Assembly (NCBI RefSeq): GCF_000321225.1
Contig: NW_004450267.1
Location: 2,921,191-2,985,190 of the forward strand
Direction: 5' to 3'
DNA length: 64,000 bases
From: Odobenus rosmarus divergens
Taxonomy: Eukaryota > Chordata > Mammalia > Carnivora > Odobenidae
Below the pieces are notes generated by a model. That model worked only from the letters and a program-made list of their open reading frames with translations, was not told the DNA's origin and did not search any database. Positions 11,810 through 24,410 of the stretch are shown in pieces. The first letter of the stretch is position 1; every line of letters starts with the position of its first letter. The translations under genes were made by a program, and so were the position numbers.

Positions 11810-13590
11810 GCCATCAGGGGCAAAAGTAGCAATCTTTTTTCACTCAACTCTAGGCTTCAGGGCAGAAAGAAGGGAAAATAAGTCTAGGACCTATTATTGC
11901 AAGTGCAATTGTGGAAGAATTAGTTGTTCAGGTGACAAACCAGGTGTCATCGAGGGGCTCCTCCTTAGCCGCCCTGGTCCAGTCTGTCACCGAGGCCTGT
12001 CAGGTCTCTCCATCTCTTGAATCCACCCTCTCGGGGAAACAATGCCCCTAAAGAACCATCCAGAAACTCCCTTCTAAACGACTGACATGGAAGGACCAGA
12101 CAGGTGGGAAGACAAGGGATGCATGTGACCTGGAAAACAAGAGGAAACGCCTCAACCCTATCAGCAAGTGAAAGGAAAAATCTATTAAACTCAAATGCCT
12201 CATCTTGGTCATTTGACATGGTCTTTATTCTGTGAGAGAAAGCAAAGGGCCCCACACAGGGTATCAAAGACTAAGATCTCCTGTTATCTCCAGTTTTTGC
12301 TCAAAGAATTCAACATATTTGGGTGGGTTTTTTTTTTTCTCAATCTCCCCCTTTCGTTTATTGTCTCAGGGTAAACACTTGTGATTCATAAATGCCTCAA
12401 GAGTGAATCAGTATTCTCCTGTTCAAACCAGCAGAGGCCACATCAAACAATAGCCCACAAGGTATTATTAATCATTAAATAGGCACATAGGAGAACACTC
12501 AGGCAAGGGACCCAGTTTTCTTTTCTTTCTTTTTTTAAGAAAATAACAAAGAGCAAACCTTGACTTTGACCTATTCGGGGGCGGGGGGGGCGGCGGAGAA
12601 AGTGTTTTGGGTTTTTTTGTTGTTGTTGTTGTTCTTCCATAGAAGACTTAGTCAGATACAAGTATGTCAGGTGGGGAAAAAGCTCCTTCCTTTGGGGTCT
12701 TCCTTCTGCCATTTAACAAGGGCCTGGATTTCAAATTACAGCACTTGCTTTCTTTGCATACACATGCCCAAGACAAACGGATGTTGTCGGCCATGGTTGG
12801 TGGGTGCAAGAGTTGCTGGTGGCATCACTATGCAAGCCCACAGCCTGGTGCAGACGGGAAGGTGGAGAGACGTATTTGTTTGCTCTACAGAAGAGGAGAC
12901 CAAGTCCTGTCAAACACACTGTAAGCAAACGTCTGACCAAAATAAAAATAAAAATAAATCCCTTCTCCTAGACACCCCGAATAAGGTCCTCTAGGCTCAA
13001 CAATGGGGCTCCTCCCTTTATGGAAGGTAGATCAATGGCATCACCTTCCAGAGACATAGAAGTGCTAAGACATCAGTGACTAAGAATAATACTCCTTCTT
13101 AGGAAGCATCTCTGATAAAAAGACTGCTGACTGGCCAGAGGAACAACGGAGAACATGTCACCACAGGCCACAGAAGTAGGATGGCCACGAGTCCCAAATT
13201 ACACCAAGTGTCCCGACCTGATTGTGAACAACACTACCTTTCACTCTCAGAAGTGACCGAGTCGGGACCATAAACTATATGGTCATCTACAAGCACCCCT
13301 GGGGCAGGAAAGGCCTCAGACGCTCATCTTTCCACCAATCGTATCTCATGTAAGTGTGACTGGATCCAGCGAGGGCCTGCCCGTGTTTGCTCCTGCACAT
13401 TAAGTGCCCCTCTGCAGCGCTTCCCATTCCTCCCTGCGGAGCTGGGCCATCCCACACATCCTGAGCGCCAGGCCAACGCTGATGCCCTTGCCTGCATTCA
13501 GAATTCTCCCTTCAGTGGGCCTGAGGCTTGTTTCAATTACTCAAAGCAGGGCTACTTGTGTGGTAGAGACCCTCTTCTCTGGAAAAGGAG
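11810..13590. other. Intergenic, nothing recognised
   Basis: No gene or confident repeat. There is a G-rich patch at 12577-12597, a (GTT)n patch at 12618-12632 and A-rich AAAAT repeats at 12937-12956. Confidence 0.4.
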
Positions 13591-13603
13591 AAGGAGCCAG
13601 ATA

Positions 13604-13848
13604 TTCATTATTTATTTATTTATTTTATTTTATTTTATTTTATTTTATTTTGAGAGAGAGAGAGCGTGTGCATGTGCAAGAGCCAGGGGGTCGGGGGCAC
13701 GGGCAGAGGGAGTGAGAGAGAAAGAATCCTAAGCAGGCTCCACGCCCAGCATGGAGTCCGGCACCAGGCTGGATCCCACAACCCTGAGATCATGACCTGA
13801 GAGAAATAAAGTCAGACACTCAACCGACTGAGCCACCCAGGCATGCCA
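13604..13848 (-). mobile_element. Can-SINE, antisense, with expanded (TTTTA)n tail
   Basis: The tail complement has grown into TTTAT/TTTTA repeats at 13610-13651, and the body diverges from the other copies (GTGTGCATGTGC insert, 'gagagaaataaagtcagacactc'). Target-site duplication GAGCCAGATA at 13594-13603 and 13849-13858. Confidence 0.92.
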
Positions 13849-14089
13849 GAGCCAGATAATTTTTTAGGTTTCTCCTGGTCCTCCAGCCTGTGATTCATAA
13901 AAGACTGGCTGAAGCCTTGGCTTTGCCAAATATTCATGGACCAATTGACCACAGTGGTTGCCCATTCATTTCTTTGAAAATATTAACTAACATCTTATGA
14001 TTTTTTTTCCCCGATAAATGAGGCTACCTATCTTACATGCTGGAGATACACAGAGAGCACTGAGAGAAGTGGCTGAAAACTTACACCAT

Positions 14090-14280
14090 ATTTGTAATAA
14101 CATGCCAGGCCCTGTTCTAAGCACGTTATGTACTAGTGCTCACAGCAATCCTATAAGCACTACGACTCTCTCCCCATTGAGCAGGGAAGGAAATCGAGGT
14201 ACAGAAGAGTTAGGTCACAGAGCTAGAAAGCAAACAAGCTGGAACATGAACCAAGGCAGTCTGGCTCAGTTGTCCTTGCT
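14090..14280 (-). repeat. MIR, antisense
   Basis: 'gtaataacatgccaggccctgttctaagcac', 'ctcacagcaatcctataagca', 'ttaggtcacagagctagaaag' and 'aaggcagtctggct' follow the reversed MIR order. Confidence 0.72.
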
Positions 14281-14289
14281 TTCTAGCCA

Positions 14290-17200
14290 CACTGCCGTCG
14301 TTTTCCCTGAACATAGAGAGATATGTGTGCAACATTCCTAACAGAAATAATCACCAGCTCAGTTAAATATCAGCTGTAAAACACTTGAAGTTCCTATTTA
14401 AATATGAGGCCATTTCACCTCGACTTTACGGCCCCTTTATCAATATCATCAGCATCATAAAGCAACAGGTGTGTTGGGGTGCTCTGTAAAAACTGGTGTT
14501 TTTGTGCGCTGTGTTTACACGTGCTAAACCCAGCGTGCCTGCGCACGATTACGCCGTCCTTCTTGGTTACACAGACTCTTCCGCGAGGGGCTGGCATGAA
14601 CAGAGAGCGTGAAGGCCAGTGAAGAAGTCAGCAGGGGTCCTTCCTCTGACCTTTTGCGGGTTCCTGCTCCACCTGGGGGACTGCCCACAAGCCTCTCCTT
14701 TCTCATGTGACCTCCTTCTCAATTTATTTCCCAGTTTTCCAGAAGGAACAGTGATCTCCCCACCAGCCTTTTCCCCCTTCCCATCTGCTGCCCAGTGGTG
14801 GAATCCGGCTGCCTGAATCTTACTGATTAACTATACATCGATTTGGCAGACTATGATTACAGTAGAACGGTTTGGGAGCTCAGTATCTCACTTCTTCCCA
14901 CGTACCTTACCCTGGGAATTGCTTTGTACTTTCATATTGCCATGTGGTGGTGTGCCTTTAATAACCATCAATAAAGATAGGCCTGGGAAAATACGGACGG
15001 CCACAGACTCCTCTAAATTCACCTGATTGCAACAGAGTAGAGCTGTCTGCAGGGGACAGCCCAGCTGGCCAGAGGTGGCCACCAGGAGTGGTCAAAGTAA
15101 ACCCACCTCTTAGATTCCGCAACCCAGTAAATTTGGAAAAATACACTGACCCTCCAAGGGTTTCACCCAATTGCCAACAAAACCTATTTCCTTAAGTCAA
15201 AGTTCATTCATGCATTTATTCTCCAAAGATTTGGGGGTGCCAGACACCATAAGGAGTTTCAGAGCCTTTTTTTTTTTAATCAGAGAAGCAATAGAAATGA
15301 AGAATGTGGGAGGCAAAGGGGAAAATTTTATAATATAAATATAATATAAATCTCACCGCTCTGCAGATGACCAGCATTCAAATAGCAGCAGGGATGGAAG
15401 TGATCTGTAAAAAGAGGCGTTCTGCCTTACACATAGTAGGGGCTCAAAAATAGTCACAGAACTGAATTCAGTGAAACAGGCAATTAGAAATTGGACAGTT
15501 GTAATCCTTGACTAAACTACCTCACCACCACCAACACAGGTTCACTCAGTTCAAAGAAAACAAGCTGGGACTCTATCCTTCCCTCCTGATAACGAGTAAT
15601 CCTAGACGTGGAGTCTAGGTCTGTCCCAAGTACCAGGACTTTTGAGGGCAGGTGAAGAGGGTGAATCGCCACCGAGGACAAGGAGATCAAATACTTGTCC
15701 ATGAGTGCTGGGCCGCCCCACGGCTATGGAAGGCTAGAGAGAGAAAGGCCACAGCTGGATACGTGCCGGATATACGCACAGCTTGGCAACCTCCTCCGGG
15801 AGCCGGCAACGCTCCGGGACTTATCTAGAAATCTCCGTCATTCAGGCAGGCCTGCTCCACGCCAGCGTGTTCCAACAGAGCTCGCCCTCCCTGGCCCCTG
15901 TCAGGTTTCAGTCAAGGCTGCCCTGTGGACGTCCAACCGTGCAAAAGGAGAGCTTCCTTTTCCCTATGTCACAGAACACCTCCCGCAGAGTGGGGCTGAG
16001 GGGACTCCAAATGCACTGCATGATGTGGGCACTTGCCCACAAGAGTCAGGGAGCTGGGGTTGAACACTTGGTCCTCGGTCCTTCCCCTGGTGCGGCGAGG
16101 ATTCGAGGGGCTTGCCTCCCCCTTCGTTCTGAGCCACGAAGCCACCTCCTCACCGGGACCATGACCCTCAGACTAACCACGGAGCAGGATGCAGTCCTCC
16201 CGTGCCCTTCCCCCATTCCCTGCCATCATCCCAAACAATCCCATGGCCTTTTCCAGTCTGGGGTTTTATGTTATGCCCACAGCGATACAAACAGCACAGA
16301 ACAAACTAACTAGTGGGGAAAAGTGGTGCACGTGCCAGAGCTTTATAAGGGCCCCCTCACTCACAGCCTGTCTCCCTCTGGGAAGCACTGGCTGCTGAAC
16401 TAAGCCTCAGCCCAGGGGAGACTACAGCCGTTGACTTTTCTGTACCCTTTCCAGACCCCACTCAGTCATCTTCTTGCTAAGTGGGATTCCTTCCCCCATC
16501 ACAAGAAAGGACACTTCCTCCTTGCTTCCCCCCGCCCCTCCCCCACACACACTCCCAAAGATGTGTCCTCTGGATTACCAATATTCTATACCAAGTTGAC
16601 AGACATCTCTCTTCTTCCCTCTGTTCCATTTTTCTGCAAACTATTTTTGTCGATGGCTGAGAAAGAAAAGTTGATTCTCCCCTGGCTGCTAATTAAGCTC
16701 CCTGCCCTGCCTTGTCTCCCTAAAGGTACTGTTTTCCAGAAAGCTTACCTATCTTATATCCTGTGCCCCCTGTAACACATGGCCTAGCCAAATGCCTCCT
16801 GCACTGACCACTTGAATGTTCTCTTCCTCCTTAAGCCTCCCACCAAAATCCTTCTAGATCATCAAACCGTATATGAGGACAAAATGCCGTAATGGACCAG
16901 CCATTGCCCTGTCATCTACCAGCAGGGAACAGTTACCGCCAACTCTGTGGACGAGACCCGAAGGCCCCAACCATGCTGGAAACCACCAGAGTCTTAAGCT
17001 GTGGCCCTGGCAGCTGCCTAAACCATCTTCTCTTGTTCCCGAAGCCTGATCTTTAAAAGGAAAAATGTATATTTCACATGCAAGTGCCATCTATCAACCA
17101 CTTGGAAAATCCATTATATTTCTCACCTCTCTCTCTGCTACATGTGACGTCAGCCAGCAGCTCAATGTCTTTGTGCTCCAACATCATCGCATCTTCTCTG

Positions 17201-17630
17201 GTCCCGATAAAAGCCTAGTATTGATGAAGCACAGATTCAGGGCCTGGACATATTCTCTCCCCGCCCCCCATCTTCCTTCTAGAGCACAAATAAGGGAAAT
17301 AGGTTGGCAATTCGAAGAAAGGAGGGATGGTGTGCGGCTTGGCTCGCTTTGGCTGACTGAGAGGCAGGCCGGCTTAAGCCCTGCAAGTGGCTTCCTATCT
17401 GCTGGAACTCAGAAATCAAGATCCTTTCTTTTCTAGAGGTTACAGGGTAATGGGCAAATCCGAGAGAAGATCACAGTGCAGCAAGCCCGGAGTTCACCCA
17501 TGCTCTGTGTGGGTATAGTCTGTCACACTACCAAATCACTCACCAGCAGGTAGTTCAAGCTCGCAATTGGAAAATCCACACTTGCTGTAAATGACATTTC
17601 AAAATGTTTTTAGAGAGATATGGTGAGGTG
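14290..17630. other. Intergenic, nothing firm
   Basis: No gene was recognised. Possible L2/MIR termini at 15190-15240 and 15424-15460 are too decayed to call. A poly-T tract lies at 15268-15279. Confidence 0.4.
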
Positions 17631-17639
17631 GGCTTCTGG

Positions 17640-17800
17640 ACTGGTGGGCAGGAAAATCTAAGCCTAAATCTGGCTTTGCTATTTCCTCTTGGAGAGGCTG
17701 CTGAACCTCGGGCAAGTCCCTTTCTCTTGGGCTCAATTATACCACCTCTTAGGTCTCTTCCCCCTGCCTCCCCTGACCCTTTAATTAAAAAATGTTGCAA
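17640..17800 (+). repeat. MIR
   Basis: 'aatctggctttgctatttcctcttg' followed by 'ctcgggcaagtccctttctcttgggctc' matches MIR core order. Confidence 0.5.
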
Positions 17801-17809
17801 CATTCATCC

Positions 17810-18780
17810 CATATCATCTTCAGGCCCTAAGTTTTATCCTAATGGTCTTCCTGGCTAGCTGAGGGTTGTTTTTTTTTTTTTAGGCAACTTAGTGTGATGT
17901 CACAATTTGAGCAGCCATTAGCAAGCCAAACAAATGCCTGTCCTGGGTTTAAAGGGCTAGGCTTCTTGAGCCTTCCAGAAACCCCCCACAGGCACCAGCC
18001 CCTGTGAGGTTCTGAGCCTTTCACACACAAGGGTGCAAGTTAGCCACCCTGCGCTCCCTGGGGAATGCCCTCCTCATCCCTACGCTTGCTGGTTTGCCTT
18101 ACTGCAGCCCTGTTCAGAGGGTAAAGGTCAGCTAAAAGCAAGTTTAGAGGCTTCCCACCGCACTGCTGTTGCTGCTGTGACTGGGCCACATGTGGGAGGT
18201 AAGCCATTCCAAAGCGCCCTCCCCTCCCCTCCCCCTCCCACCCGTTTGGAAAAGGCTTTCTTGGCAACCATCCTTTCCCTTCCGGGGGCCCATCAGAAAA
18301 GTGCACATTCCCCTGGTCTCACTGGCTTGGTAAAGTTTTCCAAGGAGGGGTTGGGGAGTGGGGAGCAGAAAGCATTACAGGCTGCTATTAGCCAATGTTG
18401 AAAGGTTCTGTTGCTGCCTCCACCCCGTTTGCACCTTGAGGTCCCCGCTTGGCTAGAACCCAACCAGGCATTTTCTTTCAGAAGTAGCCACTTATTTTTA
18501 TCAAAGATGGAATGCAGAGTTGCAGTTGTTTCTAATGCCTCTTCATGGCAACCAGGACTCTTGTTCTAAGCATTTCTGAATCCTCTTCTCTTGATAAACA
18601 CTTGGCTTTCTTGCCTGTCCCTTTCTCCATCCAAAAACTGGGTGTCGAGCAGCTCAAGTGCCTCAGAATTTAAAATTTAAAAAAAGTTCTGGAAATTCAA
18701 AGTACTTTTATTAATGTGTCTATTTTAAATCCAGGCTTCCGTGGTGAGCACAACTCTATAAACCCCACCCTGAATTTCCC
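17810..18780. other. Unique sequence upstream of HES1, possible regulatory DNA
   Basis: No gene or repeat. Around 18480-18560 a cluster of recognisable factor-site cores occurs: TATCAAAG (TCF/LEF-like), GGAATGC (TEAD-like) and CATGGCAACC (RFX-like). Function is inference only. Confidence 0.35.
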
Positions 18781-18789
18781 ATGGGCCAC

Positions 18790-18945
18790 AGCACTGTGGT
18801 GTGGTGGAAAGAGCTCGGAGCTGGCTGCTGGCTCCCACTCTGGCCCTGTGTTGCTGCAGGCCCTTAAGCCAGTCCCTTGCCCCCCTGGGGCTTAGAGTAC
18901 GCATGTAAGTGGAGGTTCCGTAGATCAGTTTCCTCCACCTTTCTG
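18790..18945 (+). repeat. MIR
   Basis: 'tgtggtgtggtggaaagagctcgga' opens like MIR, followed by 'ggcccttaagccagtcccttgcccccctgggg'. Confidence 0.65.
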
Positions 18946-18949
18946 GGTC

Positions 18950-21070
18950 TCCCTCAAGAAGCTCTGAAATTCTGCTGAAAGCTATGGACCCTCCTCTCAG
19001 GAAAAAATGATGCATTCATTGGTTCATCCATCCATTCAAAAAGCATATATTAAGCCACTGCCAAATATGCATGTAGACCTAATTTTGAATTCCATTCCAG
19101 GCATTTTTTTTAGGTCCCGCAGAAGAGGGGGCAGGGGCGGGCATTCCTCCGTGAACGTTAAGGTAAGAAATCCTGGTGGTGAATTCTGCCATGATGAGCA
19201 TATATGGGCTCTTATCTAGAAGGAGCACCATCATGATTCTAGCAAAGGACAGGCAGATGCCAGAAAACGCAGGCAGGCCGTCATCCTGCAGGTGATCTCT
19301 GGCTTCCCGCCCCTTCCCACCAGGCTCGCCCTCTGGCAGACACGCGTGCACCGCCCCGCCGTCGGCCACGATGTGCTGTTGCTGGGCACTCAGACTGCGG
19401 GGAGCTGCCTGCAGTTCTGGAGAGACAACAAACAGCTCTTCTAGCCCGGGCTTTATTTTTCTCACGGTCTCTGAAAAGGCTGCGATCAGGTGATATGTGT
19501 GGGGCTGATCCCTGTACAGGTGCGGAGCAGGTACTGGGGGAGGAGAAATCCGCCCCGTGTGTACTTACTCAAGGCTCTTTCAATAGCTCTCCCAGGATAG
19601 CTCTTGGCAGGGCAGCTACCTCGGCTCTGGCAGGCAGCAGGGAATCCGAGTGTGAGAAAGTCAGTCAAGCGGAGGAAAATGGGGAGGGGGGGCAGGGCTT
19701 CAAGTCCTCAGGCAAAATACCTTTTTTCTTCTCTCACTTTCTGTCTTTTCTGTAGCTTTAAACCAAACCCACAAACCATTCTGATACCTAGGGACAAAAG
19801 GGAGTCTCACTAGAGGTGCAGTTATTTGTTTTATGGTTTAAAGCAAACAAGTGATGTCAGAAGACAGAGAAAATCACCCTTCGTGGCCCAGAAAGGGGGA
19901 CGGGGATAAACAGAGCAGCCCCTGGTCCTATTTATCTGGCATGATACAGTGGGAAAGGTTCCTTGTGTTCTGCTGGTCTCACAGTGGGATCAAAGAGGTG
20001 ACCTCTGTTGATGAACAGGGTTCAATATTCCCTTTGCTTTGGGGGTGGGAGGAGGACTGAAAAATAAAGCCGTTCTATCTAAGGGGAGGCTTCCAATTCC
20101 CAAAGCCTTTTCTTGAGTGTAGCAGCTTAGTTCCCCATTTGAGAAGGGGTGGGAAGAGTGTCAGCTTGGTCCTATTTTCACTGCCCAGGATAAGTAAGGA
20201 TACTGAAAAATAGTGTATAAGTACATTTGCAAAGAAATTTTCTTCTTGAATGGTTAGGGTGCAGGGCCAGAGATTTCATGGGTTCAGGTTTTTTGTTTGT
20301 TTGTCTGTTCGGCCCAGAGACAAATCCAGGGCACATTTCTGGTTACTTGACTGACCCCTCTGTCTCTCAAAAGATGTGTGCGTGTGTATTAAGTTATTTG
20401 CTCATTCTACCAGTCTAAGCACTCCTAAAGTGGCAATAAAAGAGTTGCTGATTAACTATTTGACCCATGAGAGCTGCCTCAGGCACAGCAGCAAGACCCT
20501 AACCTGACTATAATCAACATCCTCCATGCACCTTCAGGGTGCCAAATCCCCAAGAGATGACAGAGGCAGAGACAAGAAAAGACTCAGGCTAGAAGGGACA
20601 GGGGGTGGCATTCCCAGCTAGTTAATGGGGACCAACAGCAGACCGCAATGTCATAGCAGAACTTAGTGGAGGAAGTCACTGGCTCTCACAGACTTGGGGG
20701 GGAAACCTGGAAAGAGTTAACATGCTTCCCTGGGAAGGGTTTAGTTCCTTGGAAGAATCTGGGTCAGAGTATTTATGCAGTTTTTAAAAAGTCAGATGCT
20801 GAGTAGAGCATTTTAAGAAGCTTGCAAAGTTTGCATGGCAGAAAGGGGGGTGACTTCGGAGGCTCATCACCTTTCACCAAGAGGATTTCAAATACACAGG
20901 CAAACTCCACTTTTTTTTTTTTTCAAAAGCAACGGACAATTTTCTGTCATCACCACCTTCCCATCTGTTTAAAATAAGAAAGAAAAGTCCTGTCCCACTG
21001 GCCCAGGGTGCAGGTCAACAAAGGAGACATTGTTCATCATTTCTTCAGAACATGATAGGGCACAGCCCAC
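18950..21070. other. Unique sequence upstream of HES1
   Basis: No gene or confident repeat was recognised, apart from a reversed L2-like terminus near 19015-19080 and a poly-T at 20911-20924. Confidence 0.4.
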
Positions 21071-21085
21071 TCTGCAGTGTGTTAA

Positions 21086-21112
21086 ACACACACACACACA
21101 CACACACACACA
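21086..21112 (+). repeat. (CA)n microsatellite
   Basis: About 13 uninterrupted AC units. Confidence 0.95.
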
Positions 21113-21419
21113 AATCCCAGAGAGTAGCCTGAGGGGCAAGAGTGAGTAAACCAAGCCTGCAATGAGGTAAAGGTTTGGCTGCAGACTTGAGGGCTGTCCT
21201 GGAAGATGGAAATGACGCTTGGAAGGTAAATACGGTCAGAGTCAAATGACTCTTTAGTTAGACTCCACATCGTGGGGGAACGTGGCATGAAAGGGTAGAC
21301 AGGCTTCTGCTGAACTTGGGTCACTGGACTGTGTGCAGTCAACGCCCAGGTGAGCTGGTTCTAGGCAGGCGCTTCCGGGTGAGTATCAGTCTACACCTGG
21401 CACTTAGGAACCTCCTTCA

Positions 21420-22275
21420 CCCGACTGAATCCTCCTAACTGGGCTCTCTGCATCTAAATCCTGCAATCCACTCTCCACACTTTTGCCAGAGCCATCCTTC
21501 TCAAGGAGAACCTTGATGTCCCTGCTCTATTCAAGAGCATTTCATAGCTCTCCATTGTCTGAAGATAAGGCTTAAAGTCCTTTAGCAAGATGTTTAAAGG
21601 TCTTGTGACTTGGCCTCAAGCCTCCTCCTTCAGTCCCTTCTTATACTCCTGCTGGTCATACAGCCTGGACTCCAGACCGTGTTCCCTGAATCAGGACCTC
21701 CAGTTCCAGACTGTAGGCCTTTAAGGCCATGGGTCCTCCCATCCTCCCCAGCCCCATGACTCACATTTGCAGTGCCCCAATCCTACCTATTTTTCAAGAT
21801 GCAAAGCACATGCCATTTCCTCCTGGAAGTTTTCCAGGATACCCCCACTTATTAATAATTTAACTGTCCTAAAGCTCCACAGCATTTTACTTCTATCTAG
21901 ACACATGGACGTCTCTCTCCAACCGACCAGAGGAATATACTGGGAAATAGATGTCAGCTGCACTCTCTGCTGTAGGCTTCCCGAGGGTAATGACCATTTT
22001 CTTCATCCCCTGTATCCCCGCCCCCAGTAGGGCAAGACCATTGCCCATCCAAGTGTGGTTTAGTGCTTCCTTGACGTTCTGTCAGGCCATCATCTTAAGC
22101 CCCAAGAGAGAGGAATAATGGAGGAATGCCCGGTCATCCATCAGAAAATCAGGGTCTGTCTGTCCCCAGTTGACTGCGAACTCCTTGCAGACTGCCACTG
22201 TATCTCTCATCTTGGTAATCCCAGGGTTTAACACAGTGTCTGGCACAGAGCGTGCGCGACAGAATGAAAGAACGA
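21420..22275 (+). repeat. L2 LINE, long 3' portion
   Basis: Blocks appear in L2 order: 'caatccactctccacacttttgccagagcc', 'catttcatagctctccattgtctgaagataaggctt', 'caagatgtttaaaggtcttgtgacttggcct', 'gtgtctggcacagagcg' and a final 'acagaatgaaagaa'. It abuts the upstream CpG island. Confidence 0.75.
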
Positions 22276-22439
22276 GAGGGGCTTGCCCAAGGTCACCCCG
22301 AGTCGGGAACCGCTGAATCTCATCCGGACGAGATCTGGTGGAACCATTTACAACATTATCTCAGTGGGGAGCTCGGAGGAAGGAAGGAATGAAGTGTCTG
22401 AGAAATGTGTGCCAGGCCTCTGGCGGCCTCCAAGCCTGG

Positions 22440-23900
22440 AGAAGGGCTGGGAGGGCGGGGGCAGAGCGACATCAAACAAGACGCTGGGCTCCCGGGCTGC
22501 CCCGAGCCTCCCGAGCAGCGGGGATGGAGGGGGTGGGGGCGCGGGGGCCGGCGACCCGCGCTGGCGGGCGGGCGGGAGGGAGGGAGGCGGTGGTGGCGGC
22601 CGGCCGGCCGGGGCAGTGCGCGTCGCCCGCCCCGCGCGGCAAATCCCCCAGGGAGGCCGCCGCCAGAGCCCTGGCGCTCCCGGCCCGGCGCCCGCCACGT
22701 GGCACCCGGCGGCGGCGGCGGCGTCTCCTCCCGGCGCGCGGCCCGGCCAGCCGGCAGCACGCAGCCGCCCGCGCCGCCCGCCTCCTCCCGGCCGCCCGCC
22801 GGCGGCCGCCCGGGCGCAGCGAGGGGGAGCTGCCCGGCAGCCCTGGACCCGGGGAAGGGGCGGGCGGCGCGAAGCCGCTTTAACCGCAGCCGCCGAGCGG
22901 AGGCAGGAGGCTGACCCGGCCGCTTCCTAAGTGCGGTCAGGCATCTCGTGACCGCGGCGGGCGCCGGGGGCCCCGCGGGGGGAGGGAGGGAAGGAGGGGG
23001 GGGGGAGGGCCCGGGCAAGGAGCAAACAAGAATGCCCCCACCCCTCCCCCGGGCTGTTGCTAGTGAGGCTTTCGGCCGAGTTAAAACCCCAAGCCCCAAA
23101 TCAGGGGTGGAGTGGGGGGTTGGAATAATTCCCCACTATCCACCCCGGGGCGTGCGCTCCCCGCCCGGAAGGGCTGACCTTGGCCGGGGAAAGGCGGGGG
23201 GGCGGGGGGAGCGGTGGTAAGCGCCGGGGCTCGGCTCCCAGCCCGCCGCCCCCTCGGATTCCAGCCCCGGCGGGGGCCGGAGGAGGGGGCCCCCGGACAC
23301 ACACACACACACACCCCACACGCAGCGCGCGCCAATGAGCCCCGGCCAGGCGCAGGGGGCGGGGTTTTCCCAGGCTCGAGCACAGCAGCTGCTATTTACC
23401 TTCTTGGCTTCTCCCGGGGACCAAGAACCAGCCCCCGCGCTCCGCCGCCCGCCGCCGCCCCCCGCCTCCCTGCCCCCGGGGCGCGCTCACACACACTCAC
23501 ACACGCACGCACACACACATCCTCTCCGCCCGGCCGCAGCCGCGGCGGCAATAAAACATCCTGGCACGTGCTCCGGCTCCAGGCGCGCCCTCGCCGGCCG
23601 GCTGATGTCAAACTGCAGCTCGGCCGGTGTAGCTCTTAAAGGGCCCGCGCGCGCCGGGTGCCGAGGCTGCCCCGGCCGCCCGCGGGGCGAGAAGGAGGGG
23701 AAGAGGCTGCTGCCCGGCCCGCCGCCTCAACAGGCCGCAGAACCAAGAGTCTGTGGGTGGAAAGGAAAAGGATGGCTAGGGCGCGCGCGCGTCCCGGAGC
23801 CCTTGCCATCAAAGCCCCTCTTGTTCATCTTTCATTTCCTTTCTGCCCAGTTGGAAATTATTCTGATTGTTTCCTGGGGAAGCGCGGGATCCAAGGCCCC
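22440..23900. other. Upstream CpG island, no gene recognised
   Basis: This very GC- and CpG-rich block ends about 0.7 kb upstream of the HES1 start. It contains CACGTG E-boxes at 22696-22701 and 23565-23570, interrupted CA tracts near 23299-23320 and 23488-23520, and G-rich runs. Open frames inside it are arginine-, proline- and glycine-rich in every phase, as expected of GC-rich non-coding DNA. It could be an alternative or divergent non-coding promoter, or an enhancer. Confidence 0.85.
22566..22584 (+). other. Potential G-quadruplex
   Basis: Five GGG tracts are separated by single bases (C, C, A, A), inside the upstream CpG island. This is a textbook short-loop quadruplex motif; folding is not shown. 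Confidence 0.7.
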
Positions 23901-23946
23901 AACTCCAGAAGAGGAATAAGGGACGGGCGGGGGTGGGGGGAGATTT

Positions 23947-24074
23947 AAAAAAAAAAAAAAAACCGCCTTGCTGTGAAAATTCGCAAATGTAAAGTGGGAG
24001 GCGTTTTTCTTTTTTTCTTTTTCTGCATGCAAAAAGTTTTTTTTTTTTTTTTTTTTGCGTCCCTTTTCTGCATG
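23947..24074. repeat. Poly-A/poly-T tracts between the CpG island and the HES1 promoter
   Basis: There is a 16-A run at 23947-23962 and a 20-T run at 24037-24056. An 11-bp direct repeat, TTTTCTGCATG, sits at 24019-24029 and 24064-24074, flanking the T run. These rigid homopolymers could exclude nucleosomes upstream of the promoter, which is inference. Confidence 0.8.
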
Positions 24075-24410
24075 ATCGCTTTTCATTATCTTCCTGAGCG
24101 GGAAATCACTTAGATGTTTCGGTAACTCACACCCTTGCACACGTTCTCCTCTTTCATCCCTGTCCTTATAAACCTTTTTTTTAAATATATTTCAAATGAA
24201 CTTCATATCAGTGTCAAAGCAGCTCTATTATACATGTGAAAGTAAATAAAGAGCAAAGACCCTGGCCCCAGAAGAACTTAACTAGACTGGGGCAAAACCT
24301 GCAGAAAAATCCTCTCTAAAGCTAAAGCAAAGCCCAGCAGGGAGAATAGCAAAGGGTTAAAATCCTTTTGATTGACGTTGTAGCCTCCGGTGCCCCGGGC
24401 TCAGGCGCGC

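Noticed and set aside
22283..23099. Open frames of 169-247 codons on both strands
   Set aside because: Stop-poor because of the CpG island. The translations are low-complexity R/P/G/A with no family resemblance, and several overlap in different frames.
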